This document shows positions 41,935 through 50,130 of a stretch of 64,000 bases of DNA, in pieces. The position numbers and the translations under genes are program-made. Origin of the DNA: an uncultured Eubacteriales bacterium (GTDB lineage Bacteria > Bacillota > Clostridia > Oscillospirales > Acutalibacteraceae); assembly GCA_905198155.1 (NCBI GenBank), contig CAJKBQ010000006.1, positions 32,422-96,421 on the forward strand, written 5' to 3'. Under the pieces are notes generated by a model. That model made no database searches. It saw nothing but the letters and a program-made list of their open reading frames with translations, and was not told where the DNA came from. Numbering within the stretch: the first letter of the stretch is position 1; every line of letters begins with the position of its first letter.

Positions 41935-42207
41935 ATGAACAAGACTGAACTGATTGCCGCGGTAGCGGAGAAAGCCAATCTGTCCAAAAAAGATGCAGAT
42001 AGCGCTGTGAATGCGATTATTGATACGATTATCGCCCAGGTTTCGCAGGGCGATCGCGTCCAGCTGGTGGGCTTCGGCACGTTTGAGCTGCGCGAGCGCA
42101 ACGAGCGCAAGGGCCGCGATCCCAGAACGAACGAAGAGATCATCATCCCGGCTTCCAAAGTCCCGGCGTTCAAAGTCGGCAGAGGCTTCAAAGTTGCGGT
42201 GAAATAA
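41935..42207 (+). CDS. hup: DNA-binding protein HU
   Basis: A nucleoid-associated histone-like protein of 90 residues. MNKTELIAAVAEKANLSKKDAD, the core VQLVGFGTFELRERNER, the DNA-wrapping arm KGRDPRTNEEIIIPAS and the end PAFKVGRGFKVAVK are all canonical HU. TGGAGG (41921-41926) is 8 nt before the ATG. It has its own promoter and terminator within the spoVB cluster. Confidence 0.97.
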   Translation: MNKTELIAAVAEKANLSKKDADSAVNAIIDTIIAQVSQGDRVQLVGFGTFELRERNERKGRDPRTNEEIIIPASKVPAFKVGRGFKVAVK

Positions 42208-42226
42208 TCCCAAATGCGGTGTTTCG

Positions 42227-42257
42227 TCCGGTTCCTTCGCGGGAGCCGGATTTTTTT
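42227..42257 (+). terminator. Terminator of the HU gene
   Basis: A 9-bp stem TCCGGTTCC/GGAGCCGGA (42227-42235 with 42242-42250, one G-U pair), then seven T. Confidence 0.88.
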
Positions 42258-42298
42258 CGCCGCAGCTTTCCACATCAATCCCAAAGGAGGAACCGCAA

Positions 42299-42544
42299 AT
42301 GCGACTGGATAAATACCTCAAGGTTTCGCGCCTCATCAAGCGCCGCACCGTCGCCAACGAAGCGTGCGACGGCGGCCGCGTCTCCGTCAACGGCAAACCG
42401 GCGCGTGCGTCGTACGACGTGAAAGTCGGCGACGTGCTGGCCATCTCGCTCGGCGAAAAAACGCTGACGGTGCGTGTGACCGACGTGTCCGACGTCGTCC
42501 GCAAGGAAAACGCCGCCACGCTGTACGAAATCGTCCCCCGGTAA
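42299..42544 (+). CDS. rqcP: RqcP (YabO), S4-domain ribosome quality control factor
   Basis: An 81-residue S4 RNA-binding protein that helps RqcH in poly-alanine tailing on stalled 50S subunits. MRLDKYLKVSRLIKRRTVANEACD and VSVNGKPARASYDVKVGDVL are the S4 fold. GGAGG precedes the start. The partner rqcH is at 9849. Position between HU and yabP is the conserved clostridial order. Confidence 0.92.
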   Translation: MRLDKYLKVSRLIKRRTVANEACDGGRVSVNGKPARASYDVKVGDVLAISLGEKTLTVRVTDVSDVVRKENAATLYEIVPR

Positions 42545-42546
42545 AC

Positions 42547-42573
42547 ATATGCGCCCCCGCCCCGTCATAAGAT
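42547..42573 (+). promoter_or_regulatory. Sigma-E-like promoter of yabP
   Basis: ATA (42547-42549), a 16-bp spacer, then CATAAGAT (42566-42573). Same geometry as the spoVB element at 39192. Weak on sequence, but it fits the gene. A GC hairpin without a T-run (42581-42599) follows. Confidence 0.35.
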
Positions 42574-42624
42574 TACAGTAGCCGCCCCGTCCGGGCGGCG
42601 CATCAAACGGAGGAGGGGCGTCCC

Positions 42625-42900
42625 ATGAGTGACGAAAAAAAGACGCAGCCGCACAGCCTGATCCTGGAAAACCGCCAAAATCTGCACCTCACCGGCATCA
42701 CCGACGTCGGCGAGTTCGACGAACAGCTGATCCGCACCGTAACGTCGATGGGCGGGCTGCTGGTGCGCGGCAAGCGGCTGCACATCTCGCAGCTGGACCT
42801 CGCCAGCGGCGACCTAGTGATCGACGGCGAAATCCACGCGCTCCAATACGTCGAAGCGGTTCACAAAGGCAAAGGTGCCGTCGCGCGCCTGTTCCGCTGA
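42625..42900 (+). CDS. yabP: Sporulation protein YabP
   Basis: A 91-residue YabP-family protein. The core LILENRQNLHLTGITDVGEFDE, then MGGLLVRGKRLHISQLDLASGDL and VIDGEIHALQYVE, matches the YabP/YqfC fold. It is expressed during sporulation in Bacillus; the molecular role is unclear. GGAGG (near 42610) precedes the ATG. The downstream yabQ gene is 9 bp away. Confidence 0.9.
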   Translation: MSDEKKTQPHSLILENRQNLHLTGITDVGEFDEQLIRTVTSMGGLLVRGKRLHISQLDLASGDLVIDGEIHALQYVEAVHKGKGAVARLFR

Positions 42901-42909
42901 GGTGCGCCC

Positions 42910-43260
42910 ATGATGGATACGCTGGCGCAGCAGGTGCAGTGGTTTGCGCTGGCCGTGCTGCTGGGAATCGGATTCGGCGCGGCGTTCTGCGTCGAATCGC
43001 TCGTCGGGCGGCTGCTGCGCCTGCGCCGTACCGGCCAGTTTGCGCTGGATGTCGGCACTTTTTTGCTGTGCGCCGCCGTGTCGTTTCTGTACCTGCTCAC
43101 GTTCCGCAGCGGGGAACTGCGCGGTTATCCGCTGCTCGGAATGGCGTGCGGCGCCGGAAGCTGGTTCGGGCTGCGCCGCATCTGCCGGGCGCTTGTGCGC
43201 CGAATTTGCCCCATGCATCAATTCACAAAAAATTTGCAAAAAAAAATTAAGAAAAATTAA
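42910..43260 (+). CDS. yabQ: Spore cortex protein YabQ
   Basis: A 116-residue membrane protein of the YabQ family with several hydrophobic segments (FALAVLLGIGFGAAFCVESL; TFLLCAAVSFLYLLTF) and a basic, Lys-rich C-terminus. In Bacillus it is needed for spore cortex formation. It starts 9 bp after yabP, so the two are co-transcribed. The ATG at 42913 is an alternative start. Confidence 0.85.
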   Translation: MMDTLAQQVQWFALAVLLGIGFGAAFCVESLVGRLLRLRRTGQFALDVGTFLLCAAVSFLYLLTFRSGELRGYPLLGMACGAGSWFGLRRICRALVRRICPMHQFTKNLQKKIKKN

Positions 43261-43280
43261 ATTTTCCACCCGAAAACCTC

Positions 43281-43310
43281 TTGCAAAATACCGGGGATAT
43301 AGTGTATAAT
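43281..43310 (+). promoter_or_regulatory. Promoter of divIC-yabR
   Basis: TTGCAA (43281-43286), an 18-bp spacer and TATAAT (43305-43310), 20 bp after yabQ. It separates vegetative divIC from the sporulation pair. Confidence 0.75.
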
Positions 43311-43372
43311 TAAACTATATCATAATCTTTTCGCAGAAACAGGGCACACGATTTTTCTGGAAAGGAGTCGCC

Positions 43373-43681
43373 ATGAAATCGGTCTTGCAAATTGTCAAAA
43401 AAACCAAGCAAAAAAAGAGTCTGTTGCTTCGTTTGTCTTTTTTGGCGCTGATTATCTACGTATTGGTCGCGTTTGTCAATCAACAGCTGACGATTTCGGG
43501 CAAACGTGCAGAGCTTCAGTCGCTGGAGTCCAGGCTGTCGGCGCAAACCGTCCAAAACGCCGAACTGCAATCGCTCATCGGGGAAGACAACTGGAGCACC
43601 TACATCGAAAAAATAGCGCGGGAGACACTGAATTACGTCTACCCCGGCGAGACGATTTACGCCAATATCGCGGGAGACTGA
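43373..43681 (+). CDS. divIC: Septum formation initiator DivIC (FtsB-like)
   Basis: A 102-residue bitopic membrane protein of the divisome. A short basic cytoplasmic tail, one membrane helix (LSFLALIIYVLVAFVNQQ), then a coiled coil (KRAELQSLESRLSAQTVQNAELQ) and the conserved C-terminal ARETLNYVYPGE. It works with DivIB and FtsL in septal wall synthesis. It stands before yabR, as in Bacillus. Confidence 0.92.
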   Translation: MKSVLQIVKKTKQKKSLLLRLSFLALIIYVLVAFVNQQLTISGKRAELQSLESRLSAQTVQNAELQSLIGEDNWSTYIEKIARETLNYVYPGETIYANIAGD

Positions 43682-43722
43682 TTTGGGTTTTTTCAAAAAA
43701 TTAAGGAGGCAATCGGGTCTGT

Positions 43723-44154
43723 ATGCAGTTTGAGGTTGGGTCAATTCTGGAGGGCAAAGTAACCGGAATCACGAAATTTGGCGCATTTGTGGAGCTGCCG
43801 GGCGGAAAAACCGGCATGGTTCACATTTCGGAGGTCGCGCCGACGTTCGTGAAGGAAATCCGCGATCACCTGACGGAAAATCAGGAGGTCAAAGTCAAGG
43901 TACTGAAAATCGGCGACGACGGCAAAATCAGCCTGTCGATCAAGCAGGCCTTGCCTGCACCCGCGCGCAAGCCGATGCACGGCGGCCGCCGCCCGGTGGC
44001 GGACTGGCAGAAGCCGAAAAGCGAACCGGTCACGTTCGAGGACATGATGGCGAAGTTCAAGCAAACGAGCGACGAAAAAATGTCCGACTTAAAGCGCGTG
44101 ACGGAAGGCAAGCGCAGCGGATATTCGCGTTCGCGCGGCAATCAGCAAAAATAA
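43723..44154 (+). CDS. S1 RNA-binding protein (YabR-like)
   Basis: A 143-residue protein with a single S1 domain (VGSILEGKVTGITKFGAFVELPGGKTGMVHISEV and VKVKVLKIGDDGKISLSI), as in YabR and general stress protein 13. The C-terminal half is basic and disordered (PARKPMHGGRRPVADW). AGGAGG (43704-43709) is 13 nt upstream. A role in RNA binding at the ribosome or in translation is inference. Confidence 0.9.
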   Translation: MQFEVGSILEGKVTGITKFGAFVELPGGKTGMVHISEVAPTFVKEIRDHLTENQEVKVKVLKIGDDGKISLSIKQALPAPARKPMHGGRRPVADWQKPKSEPVTFEDMMAKFKQTSDEKMSDLKRVTEGKRSGYSRSRGNQQK

Positions 44155-44166
44155 TTTTCGGATTCA

Positions 44167-44197
44167 GAAGCGAAGTTGCCGCGGCGCTTCGCTTTTT
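44167..44197 (+). terminator. Terminator of divIC-yabR
   Basis: An 8-bp AAGCGAAG/CTTCGCTT stem (44168-44175 with 44187-44194) ending in a T run at 44193-44197. Confidence 0.8.
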
Positions 44198-44215
44198 CGA
44201 TACAAAGGAAACAGT

Positions 44216-45337
44216 ATGAATTTTACAATGGTTGCCCCGTGCCTGATGGGGCTGGAAAAACTGGTGGCCGGCGAGCTGCGCGCGCTGGGCGCCGACCAGG
44301 TGCGCGCCGAAAACGGCCGCGTGTGGTTCGACGGCGACGCGGCAATGCTGGCGCGCGCCAACCTGTGCAGCCGGTATGCCGAGCGCATCTGTATCGCCGT
44401 CGGGTCGTTCCGCGCTGTGACGTTTGAGCAGCTGTTCCAAGGCGTGCGCGCATTGCCGTGGGAGCGGTGGATCGGCAAAGAGGACGCGTTCCCGGTCAAA
44501 GGCCGCTGCCTGGACGCCAAACTCACCAGCGTGCCGGCGTGCCAGTCGGTCATCAAAAAGGCGATTGTGGAGCGGCTGCGGTCGGCATACCGGCTGCCGT
44601 GGTTTGCGGAAACCGGCCCGGTGCACCAAGTGCAGTTTTTGCTGATGAAAGACGAAATCAGCCTGTTGATCGATACCTCCGGCCCTGGCCTGCACAAGCG
44701 CGGTTACCGCGCAAACGCGACCGAAGCGCCGATCAAAGAGACCATGGCCGCCGCCATGGCGTATCTGGCATTTGTGCGCGGCGATTCGACGGTGTACGAC
44801 CCGTGCTGCGGGTCGGGCACCCTGCTGATCGAAGCGGCGCTGTTGGCACTGCATATCGCGCCCGGACTGCGCCGGCGGTTCGCGGCGGAGCGATGGACGC
44901 AGATTCCGGCGTCGTGCTGGTCGTCGGAGCGCCGCGCCGCGCAGGAACGCATCGTGCGCGACCGCCCATTTGCGGCCTACGGCTCGGATATTGACGAAAA
45001 CGCGGTGCGCCTGGCGCAGGAAAATGCCGCCAAAGCGGGCGTCGGCGCGCGGATTCACGTCCGCACGGCGGACGTCGCGTCGTTTGCCCCGGCAACCGAC
45101 CGCGGGATCATCCTGTGCAACCCGCCGTATGGCGAGCGCCTGCTGGACATTCAGCAGGCGGAGGAATTGTACCGTACGATGGGCCGCCGGTTCCCGCAGC
45201 AGCCGGGCTGGACGTCGGCCATTATCTGCCCGGACGAGCAGTTCGAGTCCTGCTTTGGCCGCCCGGCGGACAAGCGGCGCAAGCTGTATAACGGCATGAT
45301 TAAGTGCCAGCTGTATCTGTACGGGGTGCGAAAATAA
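44216..45337 (+). CDS. 23S rRNA guanine-N2 methyltransferase (RlmL/YpsC family)
   Basis: A 373-residue SAM methyltransferase. An N-terminal THUMP domain (VAPCLMGLEKLVAGELRALG) precedes the catalytic domain with motif I DPCCGSGTLLIEAAL, motif AYGSDIDENAVRLAQENA and the N-methylase motif NPPYGERL. It is most like YpsC/RlmL, methylating a guanine in 23S rRNA. It stands alone between two transcription units. Confidence 0.93.
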   Translation: MNFTMVAPCLMGLEKLVAGELRALGADQVRAENGRVWFDGDAAMLARANLCSRYAERICIAVGSFRAVTFEQLFQGVRALPWERWIGKEDAFPVKGRCLDAKLTSVPACQSVIKKAIVERLRSAYRLPWFAETGPVHQVQFLLMKDEISLLIDTSGPGLHKRGYRANATEAPIKETMAAAMAYLAFVRGDSTVYDPCCGSGTLLIEAALLALHIAPGLRRRFAAERWTQIPASCWSSERRAAQERIVRDRPFAAYGSDIDENAVRLAQENAAKAGVGARIHVRTADVASFAPATDRGIILCNPPYGERLLDIQQAEELYRTMGRRFPQQPGWTSAIICPDEQFESCFGRPADKRRKLYNGMIKCQLYLYGVRK

Positions 45338-45397
45338 AAAAAAGACCGTCGGCCAATGGGAACACATGACCGGCGTGGGAAGGATTGTGTGTTTGCC

Positions 45398-46363
45398 ATG
45401 GCGCGCTATGTATTTATCATCAACCCCAAAGCGGGAAAACAGAATGCGGTCGAAACGGTTCTGCCGCGCATCGAAGCCTATTTTCGGTCCAATCCGTGTC
45501 CATATACGGTACACGTTACCAATGCGCCGGGCCACGCGACGGAGCTTGCGCGGGCGGAAGCCGCCGTGGGCGATCCGGTTCGGGTCATCGCCGTGGGCGG
45601 GGATGGCACGCTGTGCGAGGTGGCCAATGGGCTGATTGCCCGGGAAAATGCCGCGGTCGGGATTCTGCCGTGCGGTTCCGGCAACGATTACCTGAAATTG
45701 TTCGGTACGCACGACGATTTCACCGATCTGGATCGCCTGATGCACGCGGAGCCGCATTGGGTCGATATGATCCACGGCCGGGATATCAGCGCGCTCAATA
45801 TCTGCTGTGCCGGGCTGGACGCCTCCGTCGCGATGAATATGGTGCGGTACAAAAAGCTGCCGCTTGTCACCGGTACCATGGCGTACGACATCGCCTTGCT
45901 CCGGGCATTCTTGGGACGTCTCGGCAATGACATGCGCATCTGGGTCGATGATCGGCTGGTCGCGGAAGGGGAGTTCCTGCTGAGCGTATTTGCAAACGGA
46001 CGCTGCTATGGCGGCGGGTACTACGCCTCGCCGGAATCGATGATCGACGACGGCCAGCTGGACGTCATTCTGGTACGTGTCCCGAAAAGCCGCCTGCAAA
46101 TTCCGCCGCTGTTAAAACTGTACAAAGTCGGCGATCACCTCCATGCACCGGAATTCCGGGATTTGCTGTCGGTTTACCACGGCCGAACCATCTCGTTCCA
46201 GGCCAAAAACCCGGTTGCGGTCACAGTGGACGGCGAATGCGTCATGGCGCAGGAGATGAGCTTCACGGTTATTCCCAGCGCCGTCCAATTTCTGGTTCCG
46301 GCCGGATGCAGTACGACTTGCTTGGCGGCAGCGCAAAAAGAAGCGGTCGTTGCGGCGCAGTAA
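45398..46363 (+). CDS. Diacylglycerol/lipid kinase family protein
   Basis: A 321-residue DAGK/YegS-type lipid kinase. The N-terminus YVFIINPKAGKQN, ATP-binding GGDGTLCEVANGL, and LPCGSGNDYLKLFG are diagnostic. It likely phosphorylates diacylglycerol or undecaprenol. The start at 45398 is preceded by a GGAAGG about 14 nt upstream; an ATG at 45356 is in the same frame. It terminates at a strong bidirectional terminator. Confidence 0.9.
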   Translation: MARYVFIINPKAGKQNAVETVLPRIEAYFRSNPCPYTVHVTNAPGHATELARAEAAVGDPVRVIAVGGDGTLCEVANGLIARENAAVGILPCGSGNDYLKLFGTHDDFTDLDRLMHAEPHWVDMIHGRDISALNICCAGLDASVAMNMVRYKKLPLVTGTMAYDIALLRAFLGRLGNDMRIWVDDRLVAEGEFLLSVFANGRCYGGGYYASPESMIDDGQLDVILVRVPKSRLQIPPLLKLYKVGDHLHAPEFRDLLSVYHGRTISFQAKNPVAVTVDGECVMAQEMSFTVIPSAVQFLVPAGCSTTCLAAAQKEAVVAAQ

Positions 46364-46380
46364 AGCGGGAAAATGAAATA

Positions 46381-46414
46381 AAAAGCACCGAATTTTGAAA
46401 ATTCGGTGCTTTTT
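46381..46414 (+). terminator. Bidirectional terminator between lipid kinase and Gfo/Idh gene
   Basis: A 13-bp stem AAAAGCACCGAAT/ATTCGGTGCTTTT (46381-46393 with 46401-46413). It has A and T runs on both sides, so it serves the convergent genes. Confidence 0.92.
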
Positions 46415-46434
46415 TGGTTTGATTTGACCCGATT

Positions 46435-47490
46435 TCAGTGCGTCAATCGGCTTTCCAGCGAAATTTCCCGGTGTTCCTGCCCACTGTGGACAATCGCTTC
46501 CATTATTTCCAGCACGTGCAGCCCTTGCAGCCCGTTGGCCGGGTGATCGGCGCAGCCGTCGGTCATCGCTTGCACTATCCGCGAAACGCCCAACCCGCGA
46601 CTGTTTTCCCGAAACTCGTTGACCAATTCTATTTCCACCCATTCTTGCCCATGATTAGATAAATATACCGGACCGTCAAAATTGTTGGGATCCGGAATCC
46701 GCAGCGATCCGTCGGTGCCGTGCAGCTCCATGTGCGGGAGCGTGCTGCGCCACACGTCAAAGCTGGTAATCAGCGTCGCAACGGCACCGTTCCGGAACCG
46801 GATCAGCGCGGCATTGTGCGTATCGACTTGAACATCAATAATTTTGCCGTTTTTTGGCTCGCTGGTAATGATCCGCTGCGCAAACGCGCGGCCGTTCATC
46901 GCGTAGACGGACTCCGCCTCGCCGAGCAGCTGCACCAACGCCGTCAGGTAATACGGCCCCATGTCAAACAATGGGCCACCGCCCGGCGCGTAGTAAAATT
47001 CTGGGTCTGGGTGCCAATGCTCGTGCCCATGGCACAGCATGAACGCCATTGCAGATACCGGACGACCAATTTTGCCGGATTGCACCAAATCGCACCCAGT
47101 TTGAATGCCCGCGCCGAGGAAGGTGTCCGGCGCGCACCCCAACCACAATTTGTGCTCGGCTGCCAATTCAACCAATTCTTTCCCTTGTGCATAAGTGAGC
47201 GACAGCGGCTTTTCGCAGTAAACGCTCTTCCCGGCCAGCAGGCAGCGCCGGTTGATGGGATAATGTCCCTGCGGCGTGGTCAGGTTCAGGATCAGGTCAA
47301 TTTCCGGGCAGACCAACATCTCGTCCAACGTCATAATTCGCGCAATTTTGTACTTTTTTGCTGCATTTTCCGCCTTTTTGGGGTCGAGATCTGAAAGTGC
47401 ATAAATTGCAGCGTTTTGGAACCGATTTGTCAGGTTTTGCAGATAAATGTCGCTAATATTCCCACATCCGACGATTCCGATCCGAATCAT
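46435..47490 (-). CDS. Gfo/Idh/MocA family oxidoreductase
   Basis: A 351-residue NAD(P)-dependent sugar-type dehydrogenase. The N-terminal Rossmann fold has IRIGIVGCGNISDIYLQNL, then LNLTTPQGHYPINRRCLLAGKSVYCEKPLSLTYAQ with the characteristic EKP catalytic Lys. C-terminal Gfo/Idh domain blocks include GGGPLFDMGPYYLTALVQLL. The start at 47490 is set by GGAGG and is overlapped by the upstream gene's stop (ATGA). It acts on an unknown sugar or inositol-like substrate. Confidence 0.9.
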   Translation of the reverse strand: MIRIGIVGCGNISDIYLQNLTNRFQNAAIYALSDLDPKKAENAAKKYKIARIMTLDEMLVCPEIDLILNLTTPQGHYPINRRCLLAGKSVYCEKPLSLTYAQGKELVELAAEHKLWLGCAPDTFLGAGIQTGCDLVQSGKIGRPVSAMAFMLCHGHEHWHPDPEFYYAPGGGPLFDMGPYYLTALVQLLGEAESVYAMNGRAFAQRIITSEPKNGKIIDVQVDTHNAALIRFRNGAVATLITSFDVWRSTLPHMELHGTDGSLRIPDPNNFDGPVYLSNHGQEWVEIELVNEFRENSRGLGVSRIVQAMTDGCADHPANGLQGLHVLEIMEAIVHSGQEHREISLESRLTH

Positions 47491-48161
47491 TTGCGCACCT
47501 CCGTTTCCGCACCGCGCGCCGCCCAAACAAACCCGCGTCGCATCAATTCCCGCGCCTCCGGGATGTCAAAAATCGTGTGGTCGTGGCCCAGACTGTTATA
47601 GAAAACTCTGCCATTTCCCCAAAGTTTGGTATATACAACCGGCATTTCCACAGCGCCGTTCGCCGCGTTTTCGCACGGTACCACCGGGAATTGCGTGCTG
47701 GCCAGTACGTTCACAGCGGGGTCCACATGAATGTAATACTGCTCACTGGTGACGGAAAAGTCGGAAATTCCGCGAATAATCGGCGAATCAGATGCACGTT
47801 TCATCCGAACGGTGTATGTCACATCGCCGTTGCCGGGGTGCGCAACCCACTGCGAACCCGTCATAAATTGCCAGTCGGTGCTCCACCGGAATGCGTCGCA
47901 CATCCCGCCGTGGCACCCGGCGATGCCGCATCCGGCCGCCACAGCGCGGCAAACATTGGCTTCTGCCGCCGCGTTCAGCGTGCCCATCGTCCAGATCGGA
48001 ACGATCAGGTCGTACGGCGCCAAATCGCCTTGCAGCACGTCCAGTGTGTCGGACAGCGTTACGTCGAACGACTCGGCTTGCAGCATTTCTGCGAACAGAT
48101 GTGCCAGCCCGGCCGGATCGTGCCCGTCCCAGCCGCCGTAAAAAATCAATGCTTTTTTCAT
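47487..48161 (-). CDS. ThuA-like domain protein
   Basis: A 224-residue ThuA (trehalose-utilisation) family protein with a glutamine amidotransferase-like fold: ALIFYGGWDGHDPAGLA, IVPIWTMG, AGCGIAGCHGGMCDAFRWST, MTGSQWVAHPGN, then NGRVFYNSLGHDHTIFDIPEA. Such proteins accompany Gfo/Idh enzymes in sugar catabolism, as here, where the stop overlaps the start of the next gene. It is probably regulated by the divergent AraC gene at 48284. Confidence 0.88.
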   Translation of the reverse strand: MKKALIFYGGWDGHDPAGLAHLFAEMLQAESFDVTLSDTLDVLQGDLAPYDLIVPIWTMGTLNAAAEANVCRAVAAGCGIAGCHGGMCDAFRWSTDWQFMTGSQWVAHPGNGDVTYTVRMKRASDSPIIRGISDFSVTSEQYYIHVDPAVNVLASTQFPVVPCENAANGAVEMPVVYTKLWGNGRVFYNSLGHDHTIFDIPEARELMRRGFVWAARGAETEVRK

Positions 48162-48194
48162 GAAAAATCCCTGCTTTCGTTTGAATTTGCCTTT

Positions 48195-48223
48195 ATTTTA
48201 GCAAAATACGCCTTGCAATTCAA
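48195..48223 (-). promoter_or_regulatory. Promoter of the ThuA-Gfo/Idh operon
   Basis: Minus strand: TTGAAT, a 17-bp spacer and TAAAAT. The -35 overlaps by one base the -35 of the divergent AraC promoter. Confidence 0.65.
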
Positions 48224-48241
48224 GCGCGAAAATGGTATAAT
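48213..48241 (+). promoter_or_regulatory. Promoter of the AraC regulator next to ThuA
   Basis: TTGCAA (48213-48218), a 17-bp spacer and TATAAT (48236-48241). Confidence 0.75.
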
Positions 48242-48283
48242 CATGGACAGAAATCGTCTTTTTCAAACGGGAGGCGCATTGCG

Positions 48284-49051
48284 GTGCGGATTGAATCGGA
48301 GCATACTGTAAACGTTGGACAATTTTTCCTTACGCATGGAGAAGCCCTGAATTTCCCATTGCATTTACACCGCGCGTTCGAATATTTTGGCGTGCGCAGC
48401 GGCACTGCGAACGTGATCATCGACGGGGAGACGTATACGCTGGATGCCGGGACGGCGGTGCTGATTTTTCCGTATCAGCTGCATAGCTATCAAAGTGCGG
48501 AAAATTGCTACGAAATGGCGATTTTTTCGCCGGATATGGTGGAATCGTTCGCGCATCGCGTCAATGGGTTGTGCCCGGCGGACAACCGATTTCCGCTGCC
48601 GCCTGTGTATGTGCCGGAATCGTCGCCGAATGCCTTCCTCAAAAAGTCGGCTGCCTATGCGCTGTGCGGTTGGTTCGACGCCGTGGCGCAGTATCGCCCC
48701 AAAACAGCGCCGCCGCCGGACGATTTGCTGACAAACATCCTGCTGTATGTCGAAGCACACCGCCATTCGACGTGCACGCTGCAAGACGTTGCGCGGGAAG
48801 TTCGGTACGATTACGCCTATATATCGAAATTTTTCATCCGGAAAATGGGGGTGCAGTTCCATGCGTACGTCAATCGAATGCGGATCGAGGACGCCTGCCG
48901 GTGGCTCCGGGGCGGCGGGAAGAGTATGGAACAAATTGCCGAATCGTGCGGATTCGCATCGCTGCGCAGTTTTTACCGAACGTTCCATGATGTGGTGGGT
49001 ACGACACCGGCGGCGTATCGGGACGCGCCGGGCGCGGCTCTGAACGGTTGA
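48284..49051 (+). CDS. AraC family regulator of the ThuA-Gfo/Idh operon
   Basis: A 255-residue transcription factor with an N-terminal cupin domain (NFPLHLHRAFEYFGVRSG; FPYQLHSYQSAEN) and a C-terminal two-HTH AraC domain (CTLQDVAREVRYDYAYISKF; SMEQIAESCGFASLRSFYRTF). It uses a GTG start with GGGAGG 9 nt upstream. Divergent placement and overlapping promoters suggest it controls the adjacent sugar genes. Its ligand is unknown. Confidence 0.9.
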   Translation: MRIESEHTVNVGQFFLTHGEALNFPLHLHRAFEYFGVRSGTANVIIDGETYTLDAGTAVLIFPYQLHSYQSAENCYEMAIFSPDMVESFAHRVNGLCPADNRFPLPPVYVPESSPNAFLKKSAAYALCGWFDAVAQYRPKTAPPPDDLLTNILLYVEAHRHSTCTLQDVAREVRYDYAYISKFFIRKMGVQFHAYVNRMRIEDACRWLRGGGKSMEQIAESCGFASLRSFYRTFHDVVGTTPAAYRDAPGAALNG

Positions 49052-49092
49052 AAAATCACCGAAATTCCGCCGAATTGCACGAAAATCAAATA

Positions 49093-49138
49093 AAAACCGA
49101 CCGGTTGACTCCAATATAAGGGCAACCCAGTCGGTTTT
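49093..49138 (+). terminator. Bidirectional terminator between AraC and yitT genes
   Basis: AAAACCGAC (49093-49101) pairs with GTCGGTTTT (49130-49138), with inner GGTTG/CAACC pairs. It serves the converging genes. Confidence 0.75.
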
Positions 49139-49152
49139 GTTTCGTTATGGCT

Positions 49153-49992
49153 TCAAACGCCGCGGAACCCGCGCCCGATAATCTCGCTGCTGGTCGTGAC
49201 CACCGTGAACGCGGACGGGTCAATCTCATGCACCTTCTTTTGCAGCCGGATGGCCTCAATTCGGCGGCAAACCGTGTGCAGCATGGTTTTCCCGCCGTGC
49301 GTGTATGCGCCCTCTGCGTGGACCAGCGTGGCGCCGTGGTGTAGGTTGTGGATGATGTAGTCCGAAATCTCGTCGGGGTGCGTGGTGACGATCATGAAAT
49401 ATTTGCAGCTGTTGATGCTTTCGATCACACCGTCTACCAGGAATGCTTTCGCGAACAAGCCCAGCAGCGAAAACAGCCCGGTTTGAATGTCAAATACCAG
49501 GAAGGCGCTGGCCGCGATCAAAAAATCCACGCACAGCAGCGATTTGCCGACGTCCAGCGACGAATATTTTTTCAGAATCAGCGCGACAATGTCGGTGCCG
49601 CCGGACGACGCGCCGCAGTGGAAGATGATGGCCGAGCCGATGGAGGTCAGCAGCATCGCGTACACCAGCTCCATCAGCGGCTGATTGGTCAGCGGATGGG
49701 ACAGGGGCACCAGCCATTCCAGCGCCTGCGTCAGCCCGGAAAAGAGCAGACTGCAATACACGGTGCGCACGGTGGCGTCGCGGCCCAAAACGAAAAATCC
49801 GATCACCAGCAGCAGGATATTGACAATCGAAATCCAGGTGGCGGGGGAGACCGGGGTGATCCGCCCCAGCAGCGTGCCGATGCCGCTGACGCCGCCGGTC
49901 GCGAAGCCGTTTGGGACTTTGAAAAAATAGACGCCGGCCGTCAGCAGAATCGTTCCGGCCGTCATGCCCAGGATGCGTGTGTGTTGTTTCAT
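49153..49992 (-). CDS. YitT family membrane protein
   Basis: A 279-residue integral membrane protein of the YitT family (DUF161 plus DUF2179). About five hydrophobic helices are seen (MTAGTILLTAGVYFFKV; WISIVNILLLVIGFFVLG; SLLCVDFLIAASAFLVF), followed by a soluble C-terminal DUF2179 domain (KYFMIVTTHPDEISDYII). Function is unknown; transport is inference. GGGGTACCTT precedes the start. Confidence 0.9.
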   Translation of the reverse strand: MKQHTRILGMTAGTILLTAGVYFFKVPNGFATGGVSGIGTLLGRITPVSPATWISIVNILLLVIGFFVLGRDATVRTVYCSLLFSGLTQALEWLVPLSHPLTNQPLMELVYAMLLTSIGSAIIFHCGASSGGTDIVALILKKYSSLDVGKSLLCVDFLIAASAFLVFDIQTGLFSLLGLFAKAFLVDGVIESINSCKYFMIVTTHPDEISDYIIHNLHHGATLVHAEGAYTHGGKTMLHTVCRRIEAIRLQKKVHEIDPSAFTVVTTSSEIIGRGFRGV

Positions 49993-50024
49993 AAGGTACC
50001 CCTATCTTTGCAATTTCGGCTTCC

Positions 50025-50053
50025 ATTATAGCACTACCCACACGGAATTGCAA
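50025..50053 (-). promoter_or_regulatory. Promoter of yitT
   Basis: Minus strand: TTGCAA, a 17-bp spacer and TATAAT, with an extended TGC. Confidence 0.75.
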
Positions 50054-50072
50054 GAAAAATTGCAAATAAATC

Positions 50073-50106
50073 AAAAAAGGCGCGCATCCGCAGATGCACG
50101 CCTTTT
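50073..50106 (-). terminator. Terminator of groES-groEL
   Basis: Minus strand: stem AAAGGCGTGCATC/GATGCGCGCCTTT with a TTTTTT tail (50073-50078 on the plus strand). Confidence 0.85.
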
Positions 50107-50130
50107 GAATTTCGGGGAAAACCGGTGCGA

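Noticed and set aside
44057..46099. 680-aa minus-strand open frame
   Set aside because: It is opposite the rRNA methyltransferase and lipid kinase genes, with no family features.
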